This document shows, in pieces, positions 43,500 to 56,784 of a DNA stretch of 64,000 nucleotides. Origin of the DNA: Equus caballus (Eukaryota; Chordata; Mammalia; Perissodactyla; Equidae); NCBI RefSeq assembly GCF_041296265.1, contig NC_091693.1, forward strand, positions 28,086,001 through 28,150,000. The letters are read 5' to 3'. The first letter of the stretch is position 1. Every line of letters begins with the position of its first letter. Below the pieces are notes generated by a model that saw only the letters and a program-made list of their open reading frames with translations, did no database searches and was not told where the DNA came from. A program made the translations under genes and the position numbers.

Positions 43500-44375
43500 A
43501 GGAAGAACTGCTCTGACCGTCAGCATTGCTAAAGATAATCAAGAAGTTCAGACAGGACCAGGATTTGGGTGAGGAGAGTGAGGTGCTTACCTCAGGTGCA
43601 AAACTTAAGGGGGTGCCAAAAAACTCAGTAATGATGATAAATATTTTAACTAAATATTTAAAAAAATTGAAACGAATGGAAAAAATCCATGATAACCAAA
43701 TATCAAAATTTTAAATAAAGGCAGGATCCAACAGGGCTGTGATGAATCATATGGGAGCCTGAGTCAAGAGAAAAATGTGTCTCTATACACGTCTTTTTAT
43801 GTATTTTTAGGACTTTTTTTTTCTTGAGGAAGATTAGCCCTGAGCTAACATCTGCTGCCAATCCTCCTCTTTTTGCTGAGGAAGACTAGCCCTGAGCTAA
43901 CATCTGTGCCCATCTTCCTCTACTTTATATGTGGGACACCTACCACAGCATGCCAAGCGGTGCCATGTCCACAACCGGGATCCCGAGCCAACGAACCCTG
44001 GGCCGCCGAAGCGGAACGTGCGAACTTAACTGCTGCGCCACCAGGCCGGCCCATCTTTATGTATTTTTAAATGGTTATTCTTTTCCAAAACAGTAAAGAA
44101 GTTGAGAATATCCTAAAAAATTGAAAAGTGGTGTATCAAAACTCACAACATGATGTAAAGTTTAAATATTTTGTCTATACGAGAAACAGGATTTATTTTA
44201 CTTTCCTGGTTTAAATGAAAGCAAACTCACCAATAGTATTTTCAAAATCTACTTCTGGAAAAAATTAACCGTGAAAAATTACATAAAAACATGCTCTTTG
44301 GGGCATGTGTTTTTCCTTTTGCCTTAGGCTCTAGAATAGCCCGGTGCACCCTTGAGGTCACACAAATGTAAAACC
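43500..44375 (+). repeat. dispersed repeat copy 2, interrupted by a SINE
   Basis: Matches 42640-42935 in the same orientation. Its two halves lie on either side of the ERE at 43817-44054 and about 240 further bases. The right half holds 'tttttccttttgccttagg'. Confidence 0.45.
43817..44054 (-). mobile_element. ERE-type SINE
   Basis: Reverse copy: 'gattagccctgagctaac', 'ctttatatgtgggacaccta', '...gccaccaggccggccc'. Confidence 0.95.
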
Positions 44376-45482
44376 TGCGAGAGTTGACGTTAGCTCAGCC
44401 ACTCGACTGGGCACTGACAGTCCAGGAGGGTGCGTTTTAGTGAGTTATCTTAGGAAACTTTATGTCTGTTAACATCTTTGTCTACATTAATGAAATAAAC
44501 TGAAATTGCAGTTACATAAATTGAGTCAAAGGAGATGTCCACATTAGATAGCCCAGAACCCAACATGCAGGTTACACTCTCTCATTAGCAAAATTTCTTC
44601 AGTTTTACCACTAATCTCATTTTGCCTCCATCTGACATACTCCGAGATGGTCCTAAAAGGGCTACCTTAAAAAATTTCCTACATATGGCCATATATTCCT
44701 TGTGTTCACACTTGATTCTAATAAAGCCGATAATTCAGTATGTCCTTGAGCTGGCTCAGATGGGAAACGCCGGGACCCCGGGATGAGTCCTGGAGGAGGA
44801 AGCAGTGTGTGGGTTCTGGTCGGGGTAGTGTGATGCCGCAGTGCAGCTCATTTGTGTCTAACACTAATTTCAAAATGATCACACCTGGAAGGAGCTTGAC
44901 CACAAGCCTCACGTGCACAAACAAGATGAAGCACCTCCCCAGCGCTCCTGTCGCCCCGGACTGCTTTGAGAACTACCCCGGACTGCTTTGAGAACAACAA
45001 GTTTCTAGTGAAAAAGAGAGTGGGCACTCTTTTCTGCTTTGCACTGTTAGGATTCCGTCTAAAGTATCAAGTTCGCTTTGGAACACCACATTTTGGGAGG
45101 ATGCCAGCATCTCAGACGTGGCTCTCCAAACATTTTTGACCATGATCCGGGTAAGAAATACATTTTACCTTACAACTGTGTGTCTGTCTGTCTGTCTGAA
45201 AAGTTTAAAAATCAGCATTTACTTTAATACATGTAATGCTTCCTAATATTTTCTGTTCTAAATTGTATTGTATTGTTTCTTTTTTTTTTCATTTATATCA
45301 TGACCCAACATGAGTTCAGTCCACATTCTGAAAAACACTAGTCTAGAAATTTACAGTGACTATAATAATTTAGTGATTATAAGAATTCTCATCATCATAA
45401 TCATTGTCATCAGGAAACAGTTACCTAGTTGATTGGCGATGCCTCACTTCAGGACAGTAGATGTTACTTAGCATATACTTAC
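44376..45482. other. intronic sequence; small tandem repeats
   Basis: Holds a 22-base direct duplication at about 44956-45000 ('ccccggactgctttgagaac' twice) and a (TCTG)n run at 45180-45198. No further exon recognised. Confidence 0.5.
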
Positions 45483-45585
45483 TACACCACATAGAAGACA
45501 ACGACCCCACAGATCAGGGCGATGCTGAGGGCAACCCCGGCGATCACAATGACCTGGACAAGAGCAGGTCTACGCGGAATCAGTG
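45483..45585 (-). CDS. C19orf18: C19orf18-like gene, transmembrane exon
   Basis: Encodes LIPRRPALVQVIVIAGVALS then IALICGVVVFYVV and a split Tyr. A basic stretch (PRRP) is followed by a hydrophobic helix of about 22 residues, so this is the single membrane span. Human C19orf18, as recalled, reads RHRPALVKVILISSVAFS then IALICGMAISYMIY. The acceptor is ...ctgtttttag and the donor is GTAAGT starting at 45482. C19orf18 is a small single-pass membrane protein of unknown function. A human segment of about 15 residues just before this exon (STAASPTNPMKFLRN) was not found here; the phases would allow skipping it. Confidence 0.9.
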
Positions 45586-45717
45586 CTAAAAACAGAAAGA
45601 AAAGAAGTTCTCATAAAACTTCGTTTTAGCTGTGTATCACTTAATATAGCGTTCGTCATATTGTTATTCCAAAGGGGAATGGGAGACAAAATCAGAAATA
45701 CCATAAAAAAATAGCAT

Positions 45718-45967
45718 TCTTTTTTTTCAGGATTGGCACCTGAGCTAACATCTGTTGCCAATCTTTTTTTTTCTTCTTCTCCCCAAAGCCCCCAGTACAC
45801 AGTTGTATATTCTAGTTGTGAGTGCCTCTGGCTGTGCTATGTGGGACGCCGCCTCAGCGTGTCCTGATAAGCAGTGCCAGGTCCGTACCCAGGATCCGAA
45901 CCAGTGAAACCCTGGGCCGCGGAAGCGGAGCGCATGAACTTAACCACTCGGCCGTGGGGCCAACCCC
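45718..45967 (-). mobile_element. ERE SINE, long-tail subtype, rearranged
   Basis: Reverse copy: 'ggattggcacctgagctaac', 'ccccagtacacagttgtat', '...actcggccgtggggccaac'. It mixes the short-tail motif with the long-tail body. Confidence 0.9.
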
Positions 45968-48900
45968 CAAAATAGCATTCTTAATTTGAAAAAAATACGG
46001 GTGCTAGATTGCACAGCCTGTGCGAACAAATACAATTTGAATTCCCACATGATCCCTGACTCCGTTTTGTTCATCTGCCTCCTGTCCTTGCCAAAGCCCC
46101 GTCTTTTACTCTGTAGAGATATGGGATCCCTGAGTCAGTATAGCAGCACCTGCCACATGTGTCGCTGAAAGGAGACTGGCCTTAGTTTTACGACTCAGGT
46201 GTTGCCCTGCTGTCTCAGGTGTGTGGCGCTGCAACACAAGGAGATTTCCGGGCAAGTTAGGAGGCAAGTCCACGAACCTGCATTCCAGGTGTCCGTATTT
46301 GGGGCTATCGAGTGCGCTATAAAACCATGGTTGTTCTTTGGAGGCTCAGGTGTATCACTCTTCCCATCATCTGAAACTTAAAAAAAATAATAACCAGAGA
46401 GTTGTTTGTACAAATGGAACAAAAGAGCAATTGGCAAAGTACGTACATTGCTCAGCCACTTGTAAAGTCTGACAAATTGAGGTGACTACTCCTCGTCCCA
46501 CACTTGGCCATCCCCCACTTTCCGTCCCTTCACTGGTACAGGATGAGGAGCAGAAAAGGGCCCTGAGGTTCACATCTCAAAGGAAAGTCAGCTGGACATG
46601 AGAAAATGAACCTGGACGTGAAAACGCTAGCAGTGTAAGGTGCTTAATCGTAGACATCAGGTGTGGGGTATACATGTTCACTCTACAGTTTCAACTTTTC
46701 TGTCTGTTTTCAGATTTTCGTGGTGAAATATTTGGGAGGGGGGAAGAACATGGCTTACAGATGATTTCACTACAACGAGTACTGAAAATTGGCCTTTGGA
46801 TTTGGTAATGGGATGGTCACGGGAGACCTAGACGGGGGCAGGACTAGCACCGTGGCGGGGATGCCAGCTCGACTGGAGCAGGTTCAAGAGAGAATGGGAG
46901 GAAAGGAATTGGAGTTTTGGAAACTCTTTTGAGGAGCTTTGCTGTAGAGCAGGGAAGAGAAATGGGGGCTGTGAGGGGGCCGAGGGATCAAGAGATGGGT
47001 TCGCCTTTAAGATGGGAAAATTGAAGGCATGTTAGTATGAGAATGGGGATGACATTTTAAACTGTGATACTATGGGAAAGGGAGAGAGAATTGCCAGGAG
47101 TGTCCTTGATCATCTGGCCTCAGAGGATGGAGGCTAGTGCACAGGTGAGGGGTCATCCTTGGCCTGGACAGTGGGAAAGACAGAGAAGGAGGGTGCAGTT
47201 GCAGGCAGATGGGGGGTGCAGACACTCTCTTTTAACTGCTTGTATTTTATCACTGATGGAGCAAACAAGGTCATCCCCTGAGAACAAGGCTGGGGTAGAT
47301 ATGTTAGGGGTATTTGTGGAGTGAGAAAAATAGATGAGAAAGTCACCAAGTGTAATGGGAAATTACGTGGACTAGGGAAATGGAAAAGCATATTTTTAAT
47401 AAAATTTTCTAGAAATAGAATTGCTGGGTATATTGACTATATTTTCTGTATTCTTGATGCTTTGGCATATGGGGCCTTGATCCTGCAGAGACTCCCCCTC
47501 CCAGGACTATTTCCTAGAGAGACTCCCCAGTGAGCAGGCCTTTGATATACAAGTCAACCAATCCAGAGCCCACCCCCAACCACCTCCTTTATCAAACTCA
47601 CACACGAAGCCAGTCTCCCTTCTGCCCTAACTCACCCCAGGGCCACCTACCCAACAGCTAGGAACTACTTCTATAGCCCAGAACCTGCCAAAATTATTCA
47701 AACTCTCCAACATTAAGCTTACTCCAGGTGCCTATCCCACCTCGCCCATTCCTTCCCATGAAAACACCAAAAAGGCTCTGTGCCATGCTCTCCCCTCTCC
47801 TCCTCCTGCCTTCTGGCAACTCTGGTCCTTCCCCACGTGGCCCTGCATGGTGTGCCATGCCTCTCATCTCTGGGAATCTGTGAGTATTAACATCTTTCTT
47901 CGTGACAGTCATTTCCATGTCTGTGTGTCTTACCACATGTGATTAAAACAAATCCCGAGTATATTTCAGTACTCTGGGTTAAAAAGCAAGTGCATTCTTT
48001 TTATAAGAATTGCCAATTGCCCTCTATAGAAGCTCACTCATTCCTAGACTACAAACAAGATATGAGATTATATTTCCCTACTCCTTTGCCCGTAGAGTTT
48101 GTTATGAAACGTTTTGCCCACTTTCAACATGGTGGCTGAAAACTGGAATTATGGTGTGTTTTCAATGTGTATTTTCCCTTATTATGAGTTAGGCATCTTT
48201 CCATATAACCAAGAGCTAAGGGTGACAGGGGAAAATTGGAGTCTTCCAGTGACCTGGCCAGACAAATAATTTTGTCCTCTATCTCCATATCAGAACGTAC
48301 ACTTGGGACCCAAAGCTCAGGTGTGGCAGATGTCTCAGCGAACTGCTGGTGAATGCTCACAAAACAAGCTACTGTCAAAGCAAGGACCAGAGGCAGGCCT
48401 TCTGATGCCTTGGCCGGAATTCAGCCTCTGAGCTTTGGTGGCAGTGGGGTGAACGGACAGGTGAAATAGCCATAGCTGAGCTTTAGGAAGACTGATAATG
48501 TGTTTGGGATGGATGGATGTATTGGTCATGTTTTTTCAATTTTCTGTATTTCCTGATGCTTTGACATCTGTGCTATTTTTCAGTCTGCCCCAAGTGGCAT
48601 CATTACTAACCCAGCCACCCAGGGGAGGCACCTTTTTCTAATTTTCACACAGGGGCTGTATAGGTCTTGACTGCCATGGGGTGCCTTCTGGAGCCACACA
48701 CCACAACAGCCTTGGGAATTCTTGTGGATCCCACTCACCCTCCCATTTCCCTCAACGTACCACTATGCCTCAGGAGTTGCGTGGACATAGCGGGTGTCAG
48801 AGCTAGAAGGTCATTGAAGGGGATCAGAGAGAAGAGACAGGTTTAAGATAGATTTAGGAAAATAAGGAAATAAATGGGTATTAGAGAAGGGATTAGAGAA

Positions 48901-49782
48901 GGGATTAGAGAAGGGCCTAACACATAGTTTCCAAATAGCTAAGATGGTAGATGTTGTTAATAAATTTAGTCCAATGCCTAGCAGAAATTTGTGGCTTAAT
49001 TTGTGAAATTATGTGGTATTCTGTTTGCATCCAGTGTCTCCTTTCACGAATATGGACTGTCAAGAACATAGCACATTTGTTTTCTGGTCTGCTTTGCAGT
49101 CATGCAAGTTGGGAGACCTCCTCCCAGGTTGAGGACCGGGAGAGACAGAGCAGAGCCGAAGGGGGCTGTGTTCTCATCGGGTCAGAGAGCCTGTGCCAGG
49201 AAGGGCCCAACAGCGTATCTTCTCCTCCAGCACAACTTAGATGCTATCATATCACGCAGACAGCATTTCTCTTGTACAGAATTGAGATTGTTTATAAACA
49301 CAACATATCTCCACAAAGAGGTGCTGCCTGACTTAATAGATTGTCAGGGTCAGTTCCTGTGTTTTGAGATAAACAGAGTTCCCTGTAAGACTCAAAATGC
49401 AAAGCATGGAAGACAAATGATTGTAAAGAATGTTTTATACTTGGAAAGCATCTGTGTCTGGATGTATGCTCTGCTGCCAAAACATGTTCGCCAAATTACA
49501 GTTAAAGTCACACAGACACATTCGTGTGATCTGGATGGGGTCAAACTTTTTGTGTGTGCTGATTGGAGTGAAATGAAAGAGAAGAGATCTTCCTAAAGAG
49601 AAAGCACAGCCTACAGAGAGGGAAGAACATAGTATTTAATTTCCAAGCAATGTCTATCTAATTATATTATTTTATGGATCATGCTACTAACAAACACACC
49701 AGAAAAGACACATTCCTGTAGTGTGTAAGAGGACCCCAGGCTACAGTTCTCATTTCACTGCATGAGTAATACAATGACTTAC
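45968..49782. other. intronic sequence of the C19orf18-like gene
   Basis: No additional exon could be supported. A short tandem array of 'ggattagagaag' (about three units) lies at 48882-48915. The rest is unremarkable. Confidence 0.5.
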
Positions 49783-49887
49783 CTCTGGGTCTTGAGGAAG
49801 CCCCTTGAATCGGAGATAATTGAGTTTCCTTAGAGGACCATGTGGGCTGTTTGGTGACACTTGTGCGTGTTTGTGACTGTTTATAGC
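49783..49887 (-). CDS. C19orf18: C19orf18-like gene, 3' half of the ectodomain exon
   Basis: Encodes YKQSQTRTSVTKQPTWSSKE then TQLSPIQGASSRPR, like recalled human [20 protein letters not shown] then TQLPGIQGAASR. The donor GTAAGT starts at 49782 and is in phase 1, which matches the transmembrane exon. In human this appears to be the 3' part of one larger exon. Here the sequence just upstream contains in-frame stops, but a pyrimidine-rich acceptor (tttctttttaag) sits exactly at the edge of the open part. Confidence 0.8.
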
Positions 49888-50469
<582 letters not shown>

Positions 50470-50650
50470 TCCTGAGTCAAAATGCCTGGAGGCTCAGCCT
50501 AGTCTCTGGCTTCCTAGATGGTTGAGCTTGATCAAGTTACTGAATCCCTCTGAGCTTCAGTTTCCTCATATGTAAAACAGGAGGAAGAAATAGCACCTAC
50601 CACACAGGGTTATAGCAATGGCTGAAGAATGTAATCCATGCAAAGCTCAA
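50470..50650 (+). repeat. MIR SINE
   Basis: Sense MIR: 'gatcaagttactgaatccct', 'ctgagcttcagtttcctcat', 'atgtaaaacaggagg' and 'cacacagggttatagcaatg' match the conserved MIR core. Old and diverged. Confidence 0.9.
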
Positions 50651-51273
50651 AAGCAGAGTTGGCCTGGAATGTTAGTTCCTGCTGTAATACTAGAGAGTGT
50701 CAATATTTTCAGAAAAGCAATTCAGTACACCTCCAGTCTCTGGGGTGCTGTTCAGAAAGCTAGACCCGAGTGGCTGTCTCCAGAAGTTTCTTTAAAGGAG
50801 ATTAATTGAGTCATCTCAAAATGAGGAAATGGGATTGAAAAGTAGATGGCATAGAAGTCAGTTGTCCCTTGTACCTGTCCTTTGTCCATCCAGCAGTTCT
50901 CTCAATACACAGGCAGGTTTCGAGTCACCTCTACCAGTTATAGTAGGATAACAGACCAGAAGCTCTTTAGATGCTTAGAAAGCCCCTAGGATTAGGTATT
51001 GTTTCCACATGCACTGTATCCCAAAGGGCAGCTCTCCTTTCTGAATGTCTGGCACATGACAAGGCTGGGATCCTCCAGAAATACCCATGCAGTGGACTAT
51101 AGCCAGTTTCTTGCTTTATTCTTACAACACCCCAATCCCCATTTTGGTCTTCCTCCCAAGTTGCTATGCCTGGGGATGATCCATGTAAGAAGTTGGCTGC
51201 CACTCTCTCTAAAACCTGCAATCTCACAACGCTTCCGATTAAACCCACCAGATGAGTTCATCTGCTGTGTCTC

Positions 51274-51410
51274 TTTGGACTTGGTTTTGGATTGTCAATC
51301 TCCTTTGGGCACTGCTGCCTTCAGACTTGACTTTGGACTGCAAAGCTCCCCACGGGCACTGTTCTCTTTGGAGTTAGTTTTGGGCTATCAGCTTCCCAAT
51401 GGTCACTCGT
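51274..51410 (+). repeat. minisatellite, about 46 bp x 3
   Basis: Three units start at 51274, 51320 and 51367, each built on 'ttggacttggttttgg'-like text followed by 'ctcc..nnnggcactg'. Units differ by about 20-30%. Confidence 0.75.
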
Positions 51411-51754
51411 GACTGACCCACCATTTTCCTAGGTCTGTGAATGCTTGGCTCTTCCTAGACTGGGATCATGACTTTGTTCTTACATTCCATGCACCCAGCC
51501 CCGCTGGATGAATGGTACCAACCCATCAGAATTCCACTTTGGGATAATGATGCTAACAGATGTGTGTAGAGAGAGTATCTTTTAACCCTATTCCCTCATT
51601 TTATAATCTTGTTTGAGTTAGAAATAGGTTTTAGTAAACAGTTACATTGGAGTTAAAGTGATTAATATAGAATTTTTGATATATTAGGTAGCTCATTTCA
51701 GAAAATAGACTGTTGAGAATCTTCTAGTGGTTTCCCAACCCTGCTGTGAATCTG

Positions 51755-52353
51755 TGTTAGTTTTCTATTTCTGCGTGGCTGACCACCACAAACAGCAGTA
51801 AATAAATACACCCATTTATTATCTCACATTTTCTGCAGGTCAGAAGCCTATGCACATGGCCTGACCGATTTCCCTGCTCGGGGTATTGATTCTGTGCTGA
51901 AATCAAGGTCTTGGCAGAGACTGTGGTTTCATCGGAAGCTTGGAGTTCTCTTCCAGCTCATTCAGGTGATTTGCAGAATTCTAACTGCAAAATTGCAGAA
52001 TTCTATAGCACTGAGGTCCCTGTTTTCTTTCCGGCTGTCAGCTGGGGATTGCTCTCAGCTACTAGAGGCTGTCCTCAGTTTCCATCTGTGAGGCCCCCTC
52101 CATAGGCCCAGTAATTTTTAAAGGCCAGCCTGATTAGGTTAGGCCCACCCAGGATGATCTCCCTTTTAATTAACTCAGGGTGACTGTTTGGGGACTTTAA
52201 TTACATCACTTTGTCTTTTCATATAACATAATCGCAGGAGTAAAATCCATCCTATTCAGCAGGTCCCACATACAAAAGAGGAGCGGAATTATATAGGGCA
52301 TGTACCCAGAGGGGGGAAATCTTGAGGGCCATCTTAAAATTCTGCCTACCACA
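51755..52353 (-). mobile_element. Solo LTR, ERVL-MaLR (MLT1-like)
   Basis: Minus-strand MaLR LTR: on the plus strand it runs from 'tgttagttttctatttctgc' through 'tttattatctcacattttct' to 'attctgcctaccaca'. It is about 600 bases long with no internal sequence. An old fossil. Confidence 0.75.
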
Positions 52354-52454
52354 GCATCCAAAGCCTTTGAAGAACGTCCATAAGATACAAATTCACAGGC
52401 CCCAACCTAAAAGACCTAGCGGTTCAGTATCTCTGGGTTGAGTCCTGGGTATCT

Positions 52455-52805
52455 GTGTTGTTTTTGTGTTTTTTTTTATGTTTATCAATTTTTTTATTGA
52501 GGTTATGATATTTTACAACATTGTGAAATTTCAGTTGTACATTATTATTTGTCAGTCACCAAATAGGTGCGCCCCTTCACCCTTTGTGTCCACTCCCAGC
52601 CCCCTTTCCCTCTGGGACCACGTATCTGTTCTATGTGTCCATGTGTTTGCTTATCTTCTTACATATGAGTGAAATCATATGGTGTTTATCTTTCTCTATC
52701 TGGCTTATTTCACTTAAGAAATACCCTCAAGGTCCATCGATGTTCTTGCAAATAGGACAATTTTGTCCTTTTTATGGCTGAGTAGTATTCCATTGTATAT
52801 ATCTG
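52455..52805 (-). mobile_element. LINE-1 3' end
   Basis: Minus-strand L1 tail. On the plus strand: a T run, 'tttattgaggttatgatatt', 'ttgtgaaatttcagttgtac', 'cttcaccctttgtgtccac' and 'gctgagtagtattccattg'. It matches the 3' end of the L1 at 4240-4560 in reverse. Confidence 0.93.
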
Positions 52806-55800
52806 GGTATTTGTGTTTTTAAATAATTTCTCTAGACTCTTCTGAGATCTAGGAAGCTTTGGAAACTGATATGGTCTGTCCCCCTTGTGTGACTGATAAG
52901 GAAATTATTTTAAGAATCTTTCTCCTGACGTATGACTTCTCCCATTTCATCCTTGAAAGTACTGCCCCTACTCCTGAGGAACAGTTCCCTGCATAGTAAT
53001 TGCCTTGTTCTAAGATAAATTATGCAATTTCCTCCCCTCCAGTCCCTCCAACTGGGCCACAACTCCCCCCACCCACCCCCCCCGCGAGCTCACCCATCTC
53101 CGGAACCTGAGACCAATCTGGCCTCCACACAGGGAACCGGAAGGGCTTGCGTACCTACAACCAGTCCTCCTAGCCTTGCTACAATCCTGTTCTGCCCAGG
53201 AACCTAGTTATTTTGATGGAGCCTGTACCTTACTCCTTGTGCTAGAAACAGGATCTTTTGTCCCTGTTGCTGCTTTCACAAATTGCATTCTGCCTCCTTC
53301 CAAAAAGTTTCTTTAACTGGAGTCCTCCCTTTGAACCAACATTTTTGTGGCAGACTTAATCATCTACTCCATCCTTCCTAGACTTGCTTTCTTCCAAATT
53401 CCTTACCTGCCAGCTCTTTCAGCCCCCGAGGCCTGGCATCCATCTTCCTCATGCTGCTAAAACTGTCCTTACTTCTCCTTCTAGATCCCTACTCCAATGT
53501 CACACTTGGGGATAATTCTAATGAATGCCTGTATATGTTCAGTTGTTGTAAGACTAAAGAAGAATATTTTGCTGTTTAAATAGACCTGTTTAAACATCTG
53601 GGAAGCTCCAATAAGCTGTTGCTGTTATTTGCTGAACCATGACTGGAGGGCACCTGCTTCTTGAATCAAGTCTGTTCTGGAGCCAAAGCAGGTGTGAGAA
53701 AAACCGTGAAAGGCTTTGAAATTGAGGGGGTGTCTGACTGGCTCACCCACTCAGATGATCTTGGCTTTTGTTTGTCTGTCACTAGGCTCTTCTATACCTC
53801 CATGGAGATAAAAATTAATTTGAACATTGAGAATAATGTAAATACTGCCTGTCCATAGAAATGCAAATTGTGTCTGGCGGAACGCATTCATTTGATTATC
53901 ACTCTGTGGATACTGACCAGTTGTGCATCCCTTTCTAAATTCATTTCAGCATCCCTCTGACAAGGACCCTCTCCCTGACCAAACTTTAGTCAGGTTCCTC
54001 TTCTAGATTAGGCCTCGTTGTCCTTGGCCTGCCAAGCCCAGTTACAGCAAGAATCCCCCATCCTTCACACCTGACCAAGCTCCTCTTAGTAATTTTCCAT
54101 CCTCTCCCTCATCTTGACAAATTCCCAGCTGCCCCTGTTGGATTCACAGTTAAGTTCACTCTCTTTCCTCTCCTGCAACAATCTTGAATGAAGTCTTCCT
54201 TGTCATTTTAAATAAGCATCCAGTGCAATTTCTCCTTGAGAGCTCATCTCACTGTAAGTGTGTGGCACTCCAGTTTTTTTCTGAACTGACCATAATATCT
54301 TACTGATTCAGTTTCTGTGTTGTTTACACAATTCTGTGCTACAAGAATACATCGTAATACCTCCAGTCAGTTTTTATGTATCTAGAACATTTTAGTGACC
54401 AAAAAAACTAATAATCTCACAAAATGTAACATTGAGAGGGATTTTACTTAATTTATAGATATAGAATCTATAAATAAATATTAATTAGTTATACATATCA
54501 CCAAATTAAGATAAGAATTCAGCTATGCACTTAGTGTTAATCTTAACACTTTCCACATTGGAAATTTTGTCAAACAATTTTGTGTTTGGGGTATTTTAGG
54601 GAAGTTCTAGACTCTTACTTCTTTATTAAAAATGAGCATCAAGGAGAAAAGACAAGAAGGACACCAATATATTAATGAAACAGTATAACACAGTTGCCAC
54701 AGAAAATACAGGATGACCAGTTCAATTTAAATTTCAGATCAATAACAAATGATTTTTTTTAGTATTTTTTAGTGATGTTTGGGACATACTTATACTAAAA
54801 ACAATTATTTGTTGCTTATCTGAAATTCAAATTGAACTAGCCATTCTGTATTTTTATTTGCTAAGTCTGGCAGTTATAAGGGTAAATAAAAATAAGATTA
54901 AATTTTCCCTGTTGCCCAAAGAGAAAGAGAGCTTTTCCTGCTTCCATTTTCTTAGAGCATTTCCTAAGAAAACTTGTGGTATTTGTAAATCCTTCCTCTG
55001 TCCTTTTGATATGTGTGCAAATCTTTTTAAAAAGCTGAATAAGCATCTTGCTAATGTCACAACCCAAGAATGTTTTTCTTAAGGTCCCAGTGCTATCTTC
55101 TTGAAATGTAAACCTCGAGGAAGCTGGCGCCCCCTCTTCCGCCCTGTCCCCACAGGAGTGAGCCTAGGCACCCAGAGCCAAGCTATAACTACTGCTTGTC
55201 AGGGAAGTTTTATTTTTCCTTCAGATAAACGCAACTAACTAACACAGATGGCCACTCCAATTAGCAGGATGAACTCTGAAAGATGTCTAACAAATAGTGC
55301 TGTCAAATACTCTTTTATGTGGACAAGTTATCATTTATCTTGAGAACTAATGGATTGTATCTGTTTCTCTACATAAACTGATGAAATTTCTTTCTGTTTT
55401 TCCAATCTCATTAGTGGATTGCTGGTGATGTTGCATTAAACTGGTTTAGTGCTTATTCAATAATAAAACTGTATTCTTTTTTTCTACATTTGTGGAGACG
55501 ATTCTCTGTGATGACAGGAAATTTCACTTAGAATGTTTTCCCCAGCACAATTCTCGTGTAACATCAGAAGTATCATAGTACAAGCAAGAGGGAGAGCTTC
55601 CAACTCTGAAGGGTCAAACAGATATTCAGAAATCTGCTGAGAGTGGATTCTCACACTGAACATTTCAAAATTGGCACTGTGTGGGTTTTCTGAATCTGCT
55701 TCCTAGGACTGTCTGATTCAACGGAGAGTCAGAGGATGCGGGTCTAAACTGGAAACACTCAGAGAAGCAATAGGCTTAGGGAGTAGTCTGAGGAGGAAAC

Positions 55801-56419
55801 TGGAAGAGGAGCAATCTCTACACTTTTACCAGCCCTACAGCTTCCAATCTTGGCTGAATCGGAAGGATAGAATCTAGGTAACATGCACACACATGTGCAC
55901 ACACACGCTCACACACACACAGCTGTGACACGTATTTGTTACTCTATGAGACGTTGTGTTCTTCTCCATGGTATAAATATCGTGGTCCAATGAAACTCAC
56001 ACATGCAAATATTCACAATCCAGAAAGAATCCACGATCTAATGAAGACAGCCAGGAGACAACGACCATTTAGAACCAAGGAAGGCATACTTGACAAAGCC
56101 TTCAAAATCTAAACAGGATTTAACCGGCCAACGAGACTGAAGCCCTCCCAGGCAGAGAGCCCATTCCATGCACAGTCTGAGGCGCCTGGACTACCCTGAC
56201 ATCGTCAGGAAACTGATGTTGTACTCCCTGAGGTGCCTCAGCATTTTCCTGGACAACCAGAGGTGCACACCTGGGAAGAACGCCCTCAGGGCTACCCTCA
56301 TCTCTTCTGGTGGTTCTGCTCTGTATACCTGCCCGGGTCACCGCTCTGGAAATCAATAAAGGAAGCTTAGCCAAACCAGAGTCTGGAAGGCGTGTGGGGA
56401 GAGCTCAGGTGGAATCGCA
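52806..56419. other. intergenic, no gene recognised
   Basis: A (CA)n stretch lies near 55890-55920. A short block at about 56100-56365 ending in AATAAA (56354-56359) looks like a transcript-end relic, but I do not know its parent. No coding gene is supported. Confidence 0.45.
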
Positions 56420-56784
56420 CATGTCAGTTACCCCAAACTGGAAGAGACCTGGCTTCGTCTCCACAGGAAGGACAGCTACTTTACCACTGAAGGAAGAGTT
56501 TTGTTCCCGCCCCGCCAGCAACAGCCCAGCCCATGAGAAACGCCGCAGCTCAGCTGATGGGAAGCGCCACAGCTCAGCCAGTGAGAAACGCCACAGCCCA
56601 GCCAATGAGCAGCCATAGCCACCCTGAACTGTCACTTTTCCCCAACGGGCTTTCCTTTAGCACAGCCCCTCCCTCTCCCCTCCTTTGTTTTCTTTATTTG
56701 CCTGTGGTTCACCACAGCATGTACATCCTGGATTACAATTCTTTTGGCTATTCTGGAATAAACTCATTTTGAGATAAAATAACA
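56420..56784 (+). mobile_element. Solo LTR-like fossil with CCAAT-type tandem repeats
   Basis: Sense LTR-like unit. A 24-base repeat ('agctcagccagtgagaaacg' style, about 3.5 copies) lies at 56519-56615, followed by a pyrimidine-rich stretch, a cttt-rich core and an AATAAA near 56757. The form resembles class I LTR enhancers. No internal virus sequence. Boundaries approximate. Confidence 0.55.

Noticed and set aside
50830-50893. Possible first exon of the C19orf18-like gene on the minus strand, reading MDKGQ...
   Set aside because: Only the first few residues resemble recalled human MDKVQ; the rest does not match and no convincing donor in the right phase follows.
56120-56374. 84-codon minus-strand frame resembling a small mitochondrial-type leader (MAKLPLLISRAV...)
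   Set aside because: The AATAAA signal is on the opposite strand and no family match could be named.
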